From Hymenoscyphus infarciens (lineage: Eukaryota; Ascomycota; Leotiomycetes; Helotiales; Helotiaceae), in the NCBI GenBank assembly GCA_001414345.1, contig LLCB01000102.1, positions 1-64,000 on the forward strand: a stretch of DNA of 64,000 bases. The letters run 5' to 3'. The notes below the pieces were generated by a model. It ran no database searches, was not told the DNA's origin, and worked only from the letters and a program-made list of their open reading frames with translations. Below, in pieces: positions 46,540 to 59,338 of this stretch. A program made the translations under genes and the position numbers. Position 1 is the first letter of the stretch; every line of letters begins with the position of its first letter.

Positions 46540-46830
46540 GCTTACTTAGAAGTCGAAAGCTTACTCACTAGTTATAACCTTTTTCACAAATTAATAGCTT
46601 CTTCGTTAAATAACAGCTTACTTATAATATGAAAGTTCTAGCTTACTCGTAAATAAATAGCATACTAACAAATTACTAGCTTATCTATAACTTAAAAACT
46701 ATAACTTACTCACTAAATAACAGCTCACCTATAAAATACAAATTATAGCTTACCTATAAATCGATGGATTACTCGCCAACTGAAAACTAATAGCTTACTT
46801 ATAGATTAGTAGTCTACTAGCAGCTTACTT
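46540..46830. repeat. decayed minisatellite with AGCTTACT motif
   Basis: At least eight imperfect units of about 25-30 bp carry AGCTTACT/TAGCTTACC followed by ATAAAT- or AACTA-rich sequence. Units vary mainly by transitions, suggesting RIP after amplification. Confidence 0.55.
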
Positions 46831-48708
46831 CTAAATCTCTAATTTTCTTCTTATTAATTATATATCTATAACCTAGCTCCGTAAATAAACGAGAAATATC
46901 AACACTAGATAAATACGACTATAACTAGTCTTTACTTAGAGAAAGGCTTATAAAAGAGAATATTATTAAATTCTTACTTCTATTACGATCGATATTTCAA
47001 ATTTATCTCTTAAATAGCTAATATTAGACAAATAAGCTAAGGATATTTATAAGTATTACTAAGAAGAAACAGATCTTATTAGCTCTATATAACTCGCTTA
47101 TTCTAGTTATAGCGTTTATAGCTACGCTTAAGAGAGTACTTATAGCTATTTAATCTATTTCGTTATCTAAGTTCTTTTATTCTTAATAACTATCTTCTAA
47201 GTCTCTATAGAAAGCATTTTACTTGATTTATACTTTCAAAGAATAATATTTCTAAATCTCTTTGAATATATTTAGTTAAAAAGACTTTTAACTTTTATTT
47301 CTTTCTACTTCTTCTCGAATAATTCTAGTTATTACTTAATTATCTATAATCGAAGAGAGTAAACTAAGTAAAGACTATATATTCCAAACTTAGTCTCTCT
47401 TCGTTATATTATATAACTTATATATAGACGTGTTTAGATATCTAATTAAAAACGACTTCTATTTTAATAAGAACTAAGAATTCTACTAAAATTTAAATAG
47501 TTTTAAACTCTAATACTACTAAACTAGTTTTGAAATACTAAGATATAAGATATAAAATTACTAAAACATAAGACGCTTTTCTAGACTCTTTATTTATATA
47601 CTCGAGATTTAGTACTAGCGACGATTCTAAATTCTTCTCTATAATAGCTTTATTTCCTTCGCTATTCTTACTATTATTCTCGTTTTTATAATCTAATAGA
47701 TCTACGAGCTTATATTTAATAGAATAGAGATTATTTACGTTATTAAGATATATATCTATAAAGTATACTTAAGAGATCTACTTTATAAAGAAGTTTTCTT
47801 TTTAAGTAACTTAAGAGATTCTTTTAATAGAGAGCTTTTTTTATATAAGATAATAGATAAATTATTCTTTAATTTCTATATTATTACTTCTTTTAGTATA
47901 GTGAAGAAATAAGAGAATAATATTATTATTTAGTTATATTAAGACTATAAAAATAAGATTAGAACTATATTATACTAGTATATAAAAGTTATATAGTATA
48001 ACGAACTTTATAGAGTTTAGAAAGTAGAGATAGACTTTCTAAAGACTATTATATAATAACGAAGTATAATTAATTATTATATAAGAGATAGTAAATACTC
48101 TAACTATTAGACGATAATTAAGGATTTTAACTATTAAGCGAGGTTAATTCTTAAGAGAGAATTATTTATTAAAAGGTCTTACTTCTTAAATAAGTTCTTA
48201 ATTATTAAAGCTCTTTAAGGCTAGTATAAGTATATACTAGCTAGAAGAACTATACTCTAGGTATATAGATATATACGCTAAGTAGATAGAGATTCTTATA
48301 TAACTCGGTATTACTTATAAAGAATCAACGTCAACGCTATTATAATATAAAGAGGAGATTCGACTAATTCAGCGAAAGTTGACCTAGGCGTATCGTAGAT
48401 TATTAATTATTATAGAGAGTAAAGAGATAATAGAGATATACTAGGTATAGTCTCTAGCCTCTACGCACCTAGTTTTAGTTAATACCCGAGGATCAACCGA
48501 TTTTAACTCTTAACTGACTTTTGACTCTTAAGCGAGGACCTTTACTCTTAAAAATGCTTAGCTCTTAAAAAAGTGAAAACGATTATCTTTAGAGGCTCTG
48601 TAATATTCGGAACCTTCTAAGCATAGTATTCACTGAACTTTAGGCTTCAATTCTCTCACTTCAGGTGAATAAACCGAAAGATTTCTTTCTATTAGTCTAT
48701 TCAGGAAA
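46831..48708. other. RIP-degraded repeat block
   Basis: AT-rich, with no ATG-started frame of 60 codons and no recognisable domain. The last ~100 bp before 48,709 regain CA/TG. Confidence 0.5.
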
Positions 48709-48750
48709 CGCTATTCTGTCCCAACGCTAGCATAGGTACTATGCTAGCGT
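48709..48750. repeat. left copy of a 24-bp inverted boundary repeat plus a 27-bp palindrome
   Basis: 48709-48732 begins CGCTATTCTGTCCC and ends CTAGCA. It recurs as a perfect reverse complement at 63484-63507, 14.8 kb away. Overlapping it, 48724-48750 is a palindrome with 12-bp arms ACGCTAGCATAG and CTATGCTAGCGT around GTA. Both escaped RIP although the surroundings did not. Confidence 0.85.
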
Positions 48751-50629
48751 ATAAAATTAGCGAAATTTCAACATATTCACTCTTACTAGAAAACAATCGC
48801 TACTACCTTCTTAAAAAGAACTAGTTCTACCTAAAAAAGTAAATTTATACTAAGAGGCTATAAACACGTAAAATCGGTTAAAAAGAGTAAACAAAGCTTA
48901 TAATAATAATAAATTAATAAACTATATATAATCGAATAAAGTACTTAAAAAGTTAATTCAAAGCTTAAAAAACTTAAATCTAAAGACTTTTCTTAATTAT
49001 ATACTAATTATCTAATTAGGCTAGTACTTTCTCTTTACTTTTACGCTAGGTATAGGTTCTCCTAGTATACTCTTCTACTAATTCTTATAAAACACTATAC
49101 TAAGGTCTTTAGTAATCTACTTATTAACTTCTACCTATTACTCTATATTATCTAGTATCTAATTTAGTTACGTTCTATTAATTAGTATATTATAATATAT
49201 ACTTTAAGAAGATAAAAGAGCAGTAGTAGTAGTATTAAAGGTATTAAATTAAGAGGTTAAATTAATATCTATTCTAAAGTAGTAGAGGTTAGATTAAAAG
49301 AAGCTATTCTAACTTTTATAAGTAGTACTTATACGTTATAATTACTAAGTATCTTATATAGTAAGTATATTAAATTCTATAGTAATCTCTTATTACTTTT
49401 CTATAATCTAATTCTCTAGCTTCTTACGTTTAATTATATTCTAAAATTATTTAAATTTACTAATACTTTTTAATAGTAATAGTTTCATTTATACCTCTAG
49501 TATACCTCGCTTTTAATAGAAGTCTTTAATTATATACTCTCTATTCTTAATCTAAAAGACTACTTCCTCTATCTCTTACTAACTATTTTAGTATATATAT
49601 ATTTAAGAGTTTTTAGACATAATATACTTTTTAAAAGGATTATTAAGTTATACTTATTAAAAGCATTAAAATATTATATATTTCTTAGTATCTTAGAAAA
49701 CGCTTAAGTACTTATATTAATTAAGTTACTATTATTAATCTTATATATTAAGCTTAAGAAGAAAGATATATTATTTAAGTATATACTAGTAGAGTAACTC
49801 CTATATATAAAAGCTCTTATAATTATACTCGCTATCTATATTAAAAGTATAGCTCTTATATAATAATTATTAAGCTTCTATAAATAAACCCTTAATAGCT
49901 TTATAATATACCTTCTCTACGTTTACTAAGTTACTTATTAAGATATCTTATACTAATTATAGAAATAGTTCTAACTAAGGATATTAATCTATAAATATAT
50001 TAACTTTATTATTAAGATTATATATAGCCTTTTCGTTCTTATTTACCTAATCGTTAGCACCTTTCTTAACTATTTATACTATAAAAGTAAGAGTATATCT
50101 AGAATCTTAGTTCTTATAAAAAAAGAGAGATCTTTTAAGTTTATAGTACTATCCTTCGTTTAAGCTAGTAGTAAGAACTTATATAAGAATTAGCTCTTCT
50201 TAATAAGTATAGTTTATCTACTTTTTACTAATATCTTTCTACTCTTTTTATATATACTTCTTTATATTCTAGGATTTATTCCTACTCTTTTTAAAAGTAA
50301 GGCTATCTAGGATTATATTAAGAGTAGATTATATTAATTTATTATATCTAGCTTTTATATATTAATAAAATAGTATACTCTTAAAGTAGTTAGTAGCTTA
50401 TATAAGATAATCTTATCTATAGTTTTTAAGGTTTTAATCTATTATTTAACTAAAGTACTATATATAAATAAAGTACTTAATAGTACTATATAAAGAGAAC
50501 CTATTCTTCTTAACAAATACGTTCTTAATTATAAGTTACTTAATAGTAGAGTTATTAGAAAGTATATACTTAATATACTATTATATATTAAGCCTCTCTT
50601 TTACCTAGGTTATAATTTAATAAAAGTAA
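48751..50629. other. RIP-degraded block between the boundary repeat and the first LTR element
   Basis: AT-rich; no family identified. If the boundary repeats are terminal inverted repeats of a host DNA transposon, this segment would be part of its interior. Confidence 0.4.
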
Positions 50630-50634
50630 GCTTT

Positions 50635-51130
50635 TATAATAGCACGAAATATATATAACTATAGTAGAGGTATATAGGAGTGTGTATAGTAGAATAACGT
50701 ATATAGATACTAGGCTCTAATATAGAAGAAAATAATAACTATCTCTCTACTATATCGAATATAAACGTCTATATATAAGAAGGTTAGAAGCTTCTAAGTT
50801 CTAATAATAATAATAACTAAGCTCTGCCTAATATAGCTAATACTAAATAATAAGAGCTGAAAAGCTAAATATATAACCTCTGATCCTTTAGAAAGCTAAA
50901 TATATAATATCTAAACCTTAATCCCTTTTATATATAAATATTAGATATTAATACCTTTAGTACTTTGCTTATATAAGTATCAGTTATTTATAATCTCGGC
51001 TCTAGAGGTATTAGGGGTATTAGCACTACTTAGAGATATTAGCAGTTTTATAAATGTTAATAATTTAGGATAGTACTATTATATAATAATCTAGCTATTA
51101 TATAATAATCTAGGATAGCGTACTATTATA
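50635..51130. repeat. left LTR, 496 bp
   Basis: Left long terminal repeat of the element 50635-55707. It is colinear with 55212-55707 without length difference. It contains the words ACTATAGTAGAGG, ATACTAGGCTCT and GAGGTATTAGGGGTATTA. Confidence 0.9.
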
Positions 51131-52869
51131 TCCTCTCTTCTTTAAAAAGACTTATCCTAAGTCTTTAGTTATCGATTAGTATAGTATTAGGTTAATTAGA
51201 GTATTATTTATCTTTTTATTATAAAGAATATAACTTTATCTTACTATTATAGTATCTAGTAGTTAGAGTGGGGTTAGTAGCTAGTAGTATTATTATTTAA
51301 GAGCTAATCGCTCTTTATTTACTACTATATACTATATAATAATAGGATATGAATAGAAGAGAAGCTAATAATTAGCTAGTAAGTAGAAAGTAGTACGCTA
51401 TTATAGAGTTATCGTGTTCTTACTATTATTATATATTATAATAGTAATTATTAAGTAATAAATAACAATCGCAAAGTAATAGCTATTATTATAAGTAGTA
51501 TATTAGTAGGCGACTTTTCCTCGATTCTAACTTCTCTTCTTCTTTTCTTTTTATCTAAATAATATAAATAGTAAGAATACCTTCTAATTAAGTATATCCT
51601 TATATACTAACTTATCTCCTAGAATATATATATATATTATATATATATATAAAAGTAAGTTCTTCTCTTCTTAATTAAACCTAATTTAGAGCTAATCTAA
51701 TATAGTAAAATGCCTCTTCTATATCCTCCTAGTACGCTTCCAGCTACCTACCGAGTCTACTACGTTTAGTGCCTTTAGATAAAATCTTAGAATAGAGATT
51801 ACGTATACGCTTTTAAGAAGCCGAAGTTGAAGAAGTATAAGTACTACGTAGAGTAGAATACTATATATATCCTAGTAAGTTTAATCCTAAATATATACTA
51901 AATCTATTCTAACTTAGGTAGTTACTATAGTTTATTAAGAAGGAGTTTAGTATACTTATAGGTAAGGAGGAGAAGGGGGAGGTTAAGAAGGCTACTAAGG
52001 CCTTAGATAAGGTGTTAGTTGTTACTAGTATAGAGGTACTAAAGAATAGTTTAAAGGTATAGTTCACCCTCTTAGAGGAGACTTAGGCGCTTTATACTAA
52101 GGTTACTATAAGTACCTCTTACTTATTAAAGAGGTTTTAGTTACTAATATTTAATAGTCCTTACGCTATACTATAGAGAGTAGGACCTCTGTCTAAACCT
52201 AGGTTTAGGTCCTCTTTGAGGCCTACTTAAAGAGTTTATAGGCGTCCCCTCTAAAGCTGGTTATAAGAGGTCGCCGAGGTAAGAAGCGTCTCTATAAGAA
52301 GGAGGTAGTAGAGGAAGAGCCGATTTAGGCTTCTTACGCTTAAGAGGGTAGAGAGGAGGATAATAAGTTAGAGGAAGGAGAGGCTACAGCCTAGGGAGGG
52401 TTAGTAGGCCCTGTTTTAGTAGTAACTTAGTCTTAGTTCTTTACTTTATTAATTTTAAACATTCCTACTAGTTAGTATTTTATCTTAGGTTTTTATTATA
52501 AGTTTCTTATTAAAGGTAACTAGAATTAGAGAGTATTAATAGAGTTTTATAAATTAACTCTTTTATCTAATTCTTATCTAATTCCTATATATTAAGCTAT
52601 TTAGAGAGGTGTCGAGGTAGTCTTGGCTCTTCTAGATATTTAGTATAAAAGTCTCTTAGATAATATAGTAAACCCTAAAAATTGTCTATAAGATACTAAG
52701 TAGGATCTAAATCGTATCTAACCTAATTCGTAGATACTTATAAAATAGAGACTTCGTTTCTAATCCTTTAATATTAAAGTACAAGTATTCGCGTTTGCTA
52801 AAAGAGTATAGTCCGATCCTGTCTAGCAGGTCGGAAAAAGTTCAAAACTCAAAAAGTTCAAAAAGTTTA

Positions 52870-53258
52870 AAAAGTTCAAAGCAGAGACAGAGGCGAATTC
52901 AGAGTAGAGTCAGAAGTCGTTTAGTTAAGAGGCAGTGATAACTCAGTTAAGAGCTCACTTCGAGAGCGTACCAACTCACATCCGATTCGAATTCAAATAA
53001 AACATCTAGCCTACCAAATGTAAAAGAAAGTAAGTTCGTCTAAACTAAGGTCAACAGGGACTCAGAGTAAAGTCAGAAACGAAGAGTCAATAATATCATA
53101 GATAGTAATAACTTAGCTAAGAGGTTACTATCCTTTTAAGAGCGTACCGATTCGTATCTAAGTCGAATTCAGATAAAAAAAAAGAACTTCTAGCCCTGCC
53201 AGAAGTAAAAGAAAGTAAGAAAGTAATGACTATAAGACTCTATACCAGAGTCAGTAGC
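52870..53258. repeat. about 170-bp direct repeats inside the LTR element
   Basis: GATAACTCAGTTAAGAGCTC at about 52,937 recurs in mutated form at about 53,107, a 170-bp spacing. It recurs again at about 54,371 with GATAACTCAGCTAAGAGCTC. Shared neighbours are AGAGCGTACC, ATTCG and GAATTCA. The two left copies show RIP-type changes and the third does not. Confidence 0.65.
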
Positions 53259-53827
53259 GTTTCAGCTGGTCAAAGGCGAAGTTATAGCCGAATTATCGAA
53301 GTTGAAATTATTGTCCAAGTATCCGAGGACAATAAAAGGGGTAGTTTCAGCTAGCCAAAGGCGAAGTTGTTACCGAATATTGAAAAATGCTGTCCGATGT
53401 TCAAGACAACAAAAGGAGGAGTTTCGGCTGGTCAAATGCGAAGTTGTTGCCGAAGTTTGTCGAATTGTCCGAGTATCTAGGGACAATAAAAGGGGTGGTT
53501 TCGGCTGGTCAAATGAACTTGATGCCGAAGTTGTCAAAGTTGAAATTGTTATCCGACGTTCAGGACAATAAAAGGAGTAGTTTCGGCTGGTCAAATGAAC
53601 TTAATGCCGAAGTTGTCAAAGTTGAAATTGTTATCCGACGTTCAGGATAATAACAGGTGGGGTTTCGGCTGGTCAAAAGCGAAGTTGTAGCCGAGTTGTC
53701 GAAGTTGAAATTGTTGTCCGAGTAACCGGGGACAATAAAAGGGGTGGTTTCGGCTGGTCAAAGGATTTTGTTGCCGAAGTTGTCAGAGTTTCGCTGTCCG
53801 AAGTTCGGGACAACAAAAAGGGGTACA
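53259..53827. repeat. tandem array of seven 77-85-bp units
   Basis: Units start with GTTTCGGCTGGTCAAA (or GTTTCAGCTAGCCAAA) at 53259, 53344, 53421, 53498, 53580, 53662 and 53747. A further partial start is at 53828. Each unit carries GCCGAAGTTGTC and closes with GACAATAAAAGGGGTG or a variant. The units at 53498 and 53580 are nearly identical, implying recent duplication. Short open frames across the array are a by-product of the repetition and are not called as genes. Confidence 0.9.
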
Positions 53828-54857
53828 GTTTCGGGTACGACAGCATCTAAGTTCAGATGTAGGTGTGTAGTCGTATAAAACTGTGTTGTTCAGGCCCGTA
53901 GGCCGCCTCGTTCCCCTCAGGGTACTTAAGGACTTATTCATCTTCCGATTTCGAAGAAAGAGTTGCTGTCGTATCGTGGGGAGCTCAGAGCTGAATCGGA
54001 CAAGGAGGGAGGGGTGTTTTGAACTGAAGTGCTGATATCGACAGGCGTGGTCGTTTCTGAATATTCAGTGCTTCGGTGTCTCTCCTTATCTAGGGTTGTA
54101 ATTCCAACGTCTCTTAAGCGCAGTAGACGCGTTTCGGAGCTGAGGTGTGTGTCCCACATATCAAAGAACTGTTGCTATTCTCTCCGAGTATGGCCGTACT
54201 CGAAAAGCGAACGTTTCTTTAGCGTAATCTTCTTCTTAATTCCACTTCTATCTCTTTCAACCTTTGTACCGGCGGGGACTTGGTCCGTAACCGCAGTCTT
54301 TTTGATCGTTCGCTGGTAGAGGTTCGAGGGAAGCTCCGTAGAGTCGGATAATGTTCGGTTAGGATTGACAGCGATAACTCAGCTAAGAGCTCACTTCTTT
54401 GGTCCTGATGGAAAGCGTATTTTGACCGATTCGTATCCGATTCGAGATTCGAGATTCGAGAGTTGGGAAGGGGTAGGAAGGCATCAGAGGCAGCGGCCCG
54501 TGGCCGAAAGAGGTATGAATTCGAGCTTTGAAAAGCAAAGGAGGGTTCGAACGAAGGTTCGAAAGAGGGTTGGATCGGGGAGGGTTTGGAGGTGGGAGTG
54601 TTTTTTGAGTTGTTGACTTTGTAGTTCGCTTATAATTATGTCTATCTCGTCTAACCGATCGTTTTGTCCTTTGTTTTTGTGCTGCTATCTCTATCTTGTC
54701 CGCCTATTATCTGTATATTGTCTGAATTTAGGAAGGTTGTCTTTGGAGGCTAAGCCCTTGTTGTTTCGGCGTACGGTTACGGGTCAGAGAGGGTTCAGAG
54801 AGTCTTTTAAAAAGAGGGGTGGCCCTGGAAGGTCGTTCAACGCCTCGTGGCGGAACT
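53828..54857. other. RIP-spared unique core of the LTR element
   Basis: Normal base composition with CA/TG present, unlike everything around it. Frames of 73-96 codons exist on both strands but none resembles a known protein. ATTCGAGATTCGAGATTCGAG occurs near 54,440, and paired GGTTCGAA words near 54,545-54,575. It may be a captured genomic segment. Confidence 0.55.

Positions 54858-54889
<32 letters not shown>
54858..54889. repeat. run of 32 G
   Basis: An uninterrupted homopolymer of 32 G on the plus strand, following CGGAACT and followed by TAAGGTC, at the edge between the RIP-spared core and the RIP-degraded end of the element. It can form G-quadruplex structures; an assembly or sequencing artefact cannot be excluded. 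Confidence 0.9.
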
Positions 54890-54890
<1 letters not shown>

Positions 54891-55211
54891 AAGGTCAGAT
54901 TCGGAAGCCTTCTAGATAACTACTATAAGTCGACTTATTCACCGAACCTAGGGTTATTAAGACTCTTAGGAACACTTAGCGTATTCTAATCCCTTAACGT
55001 GTACTAAAACACGATTTTTACTAGCTGTCTATATAAATACTAAACCCTAGTGTTACTAGCCGTCTAGGTGGTCTCTAATTACCTAGCTATTTAAGAATAC
55101 TATTATGATATTCTAAATCGAGAGTAAATCGACTTCTAAATAAAGAGTAATAACAAGCTTAAAGGAGATATTATTAAGGCTGTTACTAGTAAAGAAGAGT
55201 TATTATTTTTA

Positions 55212-55707
55212 TATAATAGTACGAAATACATATAACTATAGTAGAGGTATATAGGAGTACGTATAGTAGAATAACGTATATAGATACTAGGCTCTAATAT
55301 AGAAGAAAATAATAACTATCCCTTTACTATACTAAACATAAACGTCTATATATAAGAAGGTTAGAAGCTTCTAAGTTCTAATAATAATAATAACTAAGCC
55401 CTGCCTAATATAGCTAATACTAAATAATAAGAGCTGAAAAGCTAAATATATAACCTCTAATCCTTTAGAAAGCTAAATATATAACATCTAAACCTTAATC
55501 TCTTCTATATATAAATATTAGACATTAATACCTTTAGCACTTCGCTTGTATAAGTATCGGTTATTTGTAATCTTAGCCCTAGAGGTATTAGGGGTATTAA
55601 TACTACTTAGGAGTATTAGTAGTTTTATAAATACCGACAATTTAGAATAGTACTATTATATAATAATCCAGCTATCACATGATAATCCAGGATAGCGTGC
55701 TATCATA
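55212..55707. repeat. right LTR, 496 bp
   Basis: Right long terminal repeat of 50635-55707. It is less mutated near its end (CGTGCTATCATA) than the left LTR. It is followed immediately by the target duplication GCTTT. Confidence 0.9.
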
Positions 55708-55712
55708 GCTTT

Positions 55713-56277
55713 AATAATCTCGCTATCTTTATTAGAAGTAAGGAAGAAAGTAGATAGTAAGTATATACTCTTAAGTAAGTAATATACTAATAAGAAGAGC
55801 TTCTATTTAAAGTAATTAGTTTTATAAGTAGAATTAATTAGTATAAGATATCTATCTTTTATAAAGAACTTAAGTCTCTTTACTTTTATCTATATAAATC
55901 CTTAAACTTTATACTCTTCTCTACTCTTTAACTTACTCTTTTTAGAGCTCTTTTCTCTTTTATTAACAATAATAGAGTTATAAAAGTAGAGTCTCTTTCC
56001 TTATACTATATACTCTTTTAAGTATTCTACTACTTATTCTATCTTAATAAAGAAGCTATCTTACTTATTAGAGAATTTAAAAGGTTTAATTAATCCTTTA
56101 ACTCTACTAAGACTTTATCTCTAAATAGTAGTATTAAGTAATCGTTTCTAATTATATATATTCTTAAATAAGAGGTATTATCTTCTAGTATTATCTAATT
56201 ATACTTAGCTTCCTTTAAGAGTAACTATAATAATAGAAGGCTTATATCTAACTTTAAGTTAGCTTTTAATAATTTAG
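55713..56277. other. RIP-degraded spacer between the two LTR retrotransposons
   Basis: AT-rich sequence with no identifiable gene or element. Confidence 0.45.
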
Positions 56278-56282
56278 TATAT

Positions 56283-56473
56283 TATAACAGTCCTAGTTAT
56301 ATACGTTACTTACGTAACCAGGTTATCCTAAGGCTTTGCTAAGGCTTTACTTAATATATATAAATAAAGCTAGAGTATCTATACTCTTTACTTTTCTCTT
56401 TAGTTTAGTTTTTCTTAATATTAGATACTATTCTATAAGTACTCTCTTTATATATTTATAGAAGGCTATTATA
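56283..56473 (+). repeat. 5' LTR of the gypsy element, 191 bp
   Basis: Starts TATAACAGTCCTAG and ends GGCTATTATA. It matches 62190-62380 in length, with transition differences. Confidence 0.9.
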
Positions 56474-59017
56474 CTAAAACTAAACTCTTCCTCTTTACTT
56501 AGGAAGGCTTTACTAATATTCTAATAATAATATATATATTTACTTATATTAAATCTACTAAATTTACTATTCTCCTCTATAAAGTCTAACTTATTTACGT
56601 TAAGTAGTAAAGTCTAGCGTTCTTCTATTAACTACGTCGAGTCCTTTAAAAATAACTTATTAACCTAAGAACTATTCTACTCTACTTTAAAGTTAGTAGA
56701 GCTAATCCCTCTTCTCTCTTCTATTAATATTACGTCTTAATCTAGCTTAAGAACTTAACCTAAAAAAACATATATACTAGCTATTACTATACTACTACTA
56801 CTACCTCCTCCTACTAAGGTAACTACTAGTTCCTTATAATATAAGATCTTTAAATTACCTCTATCTAACTCTACTCTATAATAAATTCTTAAAGTAATAA
56901 CCTTATTAATAAGTAAAGTTTATAAACTTAAAGTAAATACTTTAAATATAGCTAGTACTTCTTATTAATATATCTCTATTTAGTTATAAACTCTTAATAT
57001 AACTCGTCTCTCTTTTATAGTTCTATTATTAAAGAAAATAAGTAGAATAGCTAATTCTTACTAATTTACTATAGAAGACGAATTCACCTATATAACCTAG
57101 AAAACTAAAATTATAATAAAGTTATTTATTAATACTAACTACTTTAAGTCTAAAAAAGTAAGAATAAATTTAATTTACTATTATACTTCTAAAAGAGCCT
57201 AAAACTATATTTACTTAAAATATAAGTTTAATACTATTAATTAGTTTAATAGCTATAAAGAGATATTAACTTATCTCTAAAATATTACTATTAGCTCTTA
57301 TTTATACTAAGAAGCTTATAGCTAATATTAAGATCTTATTATATTAAAGATAGAAACTTTTTATAACTTCTATACTAAGTTCTAATAACTTATAAATAAA
57401 GCTAAAGTTCTCTAATAAGACTAGATAGAAGACTTATAAAATAAGTTAACTCTTATACTATACTAATCTTTTATTATTACTAAGTTCTAAGCTAAGAGAG
57501 ATATAAACTCCTTTTATAATCTTATAAGTAGTATTAATAGTAACCTTTAAAATCTTACTTCTTAAAAAGTATAAGTAATAAACTTTCTTTCTACCTTAAA
57601 CCTATATATACCCTCTTCTTCTTCTATAACCTCTTTTATCTCTCTTAGATACTCTAACACCTCTACTATAAATAACTACTTAACTCTAAGACTATTAAAT
57701 AAGTACTTTAACTATAGTAAGCTTAGTTATTATATTAAGGATTATCTAAAGCTAAGAATATATAAGATTAACTTTAAAAAGCTTAAAGAAGAAGATACTA
57801 GCTTAGAGTTAAGAAATAAAGAAGTTTAAGAAAAGACTCCTTCTTAAGTAAATATAAGATTAATCTCTCTAAGATTAATCTATAGTTATTAATTAATAGA
57901 AAAGCGTTTACTTTACCTAGTATAATAACTATTAATAGATTTAGTATATAAACTACTACTCTTAGTAACCTTAGAGTAAATACCTTTTCTTTTATAAATA
58001 TATAACTCGATTATAACCTTATAAAGTTCTATAGTTTAAAGACTAAAAGACTTCCTACCTTTATTAAGATTTATAAATATAATAGAGAAATTAAGAGTAA
58101 AGCTATATACTATCTTCTTTTAAATTATATCTTAGATAACTATAAATTCTTTAATATACCATTTATTCTCTTAGACTTAGATTTATATAATATTATCCTT
58201 AGTTAGAGGTTCTTTAAGTATTTTTATATTAATATTAATATAACTTATTAGAAACTACTCTAGCCTAATAACCTTAAGCCTTACTTCTCTACTTAATAGC
58301 TAACTCCTCTCTCTTAAGATACTATATAACTAAAAGACTCTATACTCTCTTACTAGGATAAAGTTAATACTTATAACTAAGCTATAGAAATAGACGAATA
58401 GTACTAATAAGGTAGAAGATTCTTAGAGCTTATAGATTACCTTAAAATTAATACTATAACTCTAACTAGTTATATTTTAACTATATATAGTAGAAGAGGC
58501 TATAAGTCTTTAATATAAGTATAATACTAGGTTATAAAGAAAGAACTTAAGAGTATTATAAAGAAGGTACTTACTCTAGTATATTATTAAAAACCCTTTA
58601 TCTTAAAGAAGTTAGACTCTATTATTAACATTTTAGCTATTTTAGTTATAAGAATATATTATTACTTACTTTAAAAGAATAGTAAGATATTTATTATAAG
58701 TATATATAAAATTAATACTATTATAGCTAATTAAGAACTAGATATAGCTCTTAATATCGCTCTTTCTAATAAGTACTAAGACTTTAAAGAGGTATTTTTT
58801 AAAGCTACTTTAGATACTCTCTTACTTTATTAATACTATAACTATAAGATTAATCTTAAAGGTTTAAATACTTTTAGATATTCCCTTTTATATAAGATAT
58901 CTATAAAAGAGTTATTAGCTATAAAGGAATATATCTTAAAGAATCTTTATAAAGAGTTTATTAAATATAGCTAGTTCCCTTTTACTACTTCTATTCTTTA
59001 TAAAGAAAGTAGACAAA

Positions 59018-59338
59018 TGTAATAGCACGAAATATACACAACTATAGTAGAGGCATATAGGAGTGCGTATAGCAGAATGACGTATGTAAATACTAGGCTC
59101 TGATACGGAAGAAAAGGCTAAACTAGCCTTTTCTGACTCTAGGAGAGTAGGCTGCTATATATAAGAGGTTCGGACAGTATAAAAGGGTTCGAAACCGAAT
59201 AACCTCGGCTAATACAAAAGCTTAAACCTACGTAATCTTCCTAAAATAGACAATATAAGATAACAACTGCCGAAACCTTATATATAGCAGGTACTCCTAG
59301 CTATCTAGGATAACGGTATACTGTTATAATAAAAGGCT
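59018..59338. mobile_element. solo LTR inserted into the gypsy reverse-transcriptase region
   Basis: 321 bp beginning TGTAATAGCACGAAATA and ending ACTGTTATA. It is related at both ends to the 496-bp LTRs of 50635-55707 but has a different, shorter middle. It is flanked by ACAAA (59013-59017) and ATAAA (59339-59343), a 5-bp target duplication with one C-to-T change. The RT frame resumes after it. It keeps its TG start and has fewer RIP changes than the host element, so it is the younger insertion. It is the product of LTR-LTR recombination. Confidence 0.85.

Larger units (their letters stand above)
50635..55707. mobile_element. complete LTR retrotransposon (probably non-autonomous), 5,073 bp
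   Basis: Two LTRs of exactly 496 bp (50635-51130 and 55212-55707) differ almost only by transitions. Perfect 5-bp target duplications GCTTT lie outside them (50630-50634 and 55708-55712). LTR ends read TATAATAGCACG and CTATTATA/CTATCATA, i.e. TG...CA after RIP. The 4.08-kb interior shows no reverse transcriptase or integrase. The left part (51,700-52,450) has a decayed charged frame (RRGKKRLYKKEVVEEE). The right part (53,230-54,890) has escaped RIP and contains tandem repeats and a G run. It is best described as a LARD-like non-autonomous element; orientation is uncertain. Confidence 0.88.

Noticed and set aside
53302..53650. Small proteins encoded in the tandem array (87-89 codons on both strands)
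   Set aside because: They are frames created by the repeated unit itself and overlap each other on both strands. No family resemblance.
54029..54892. Genes in the RIP-spared core (83-96 codon frames)
   Set aside because: The frames are short and overlapping with no domain, one running into the poly-G tract. Described as unique sequence only.
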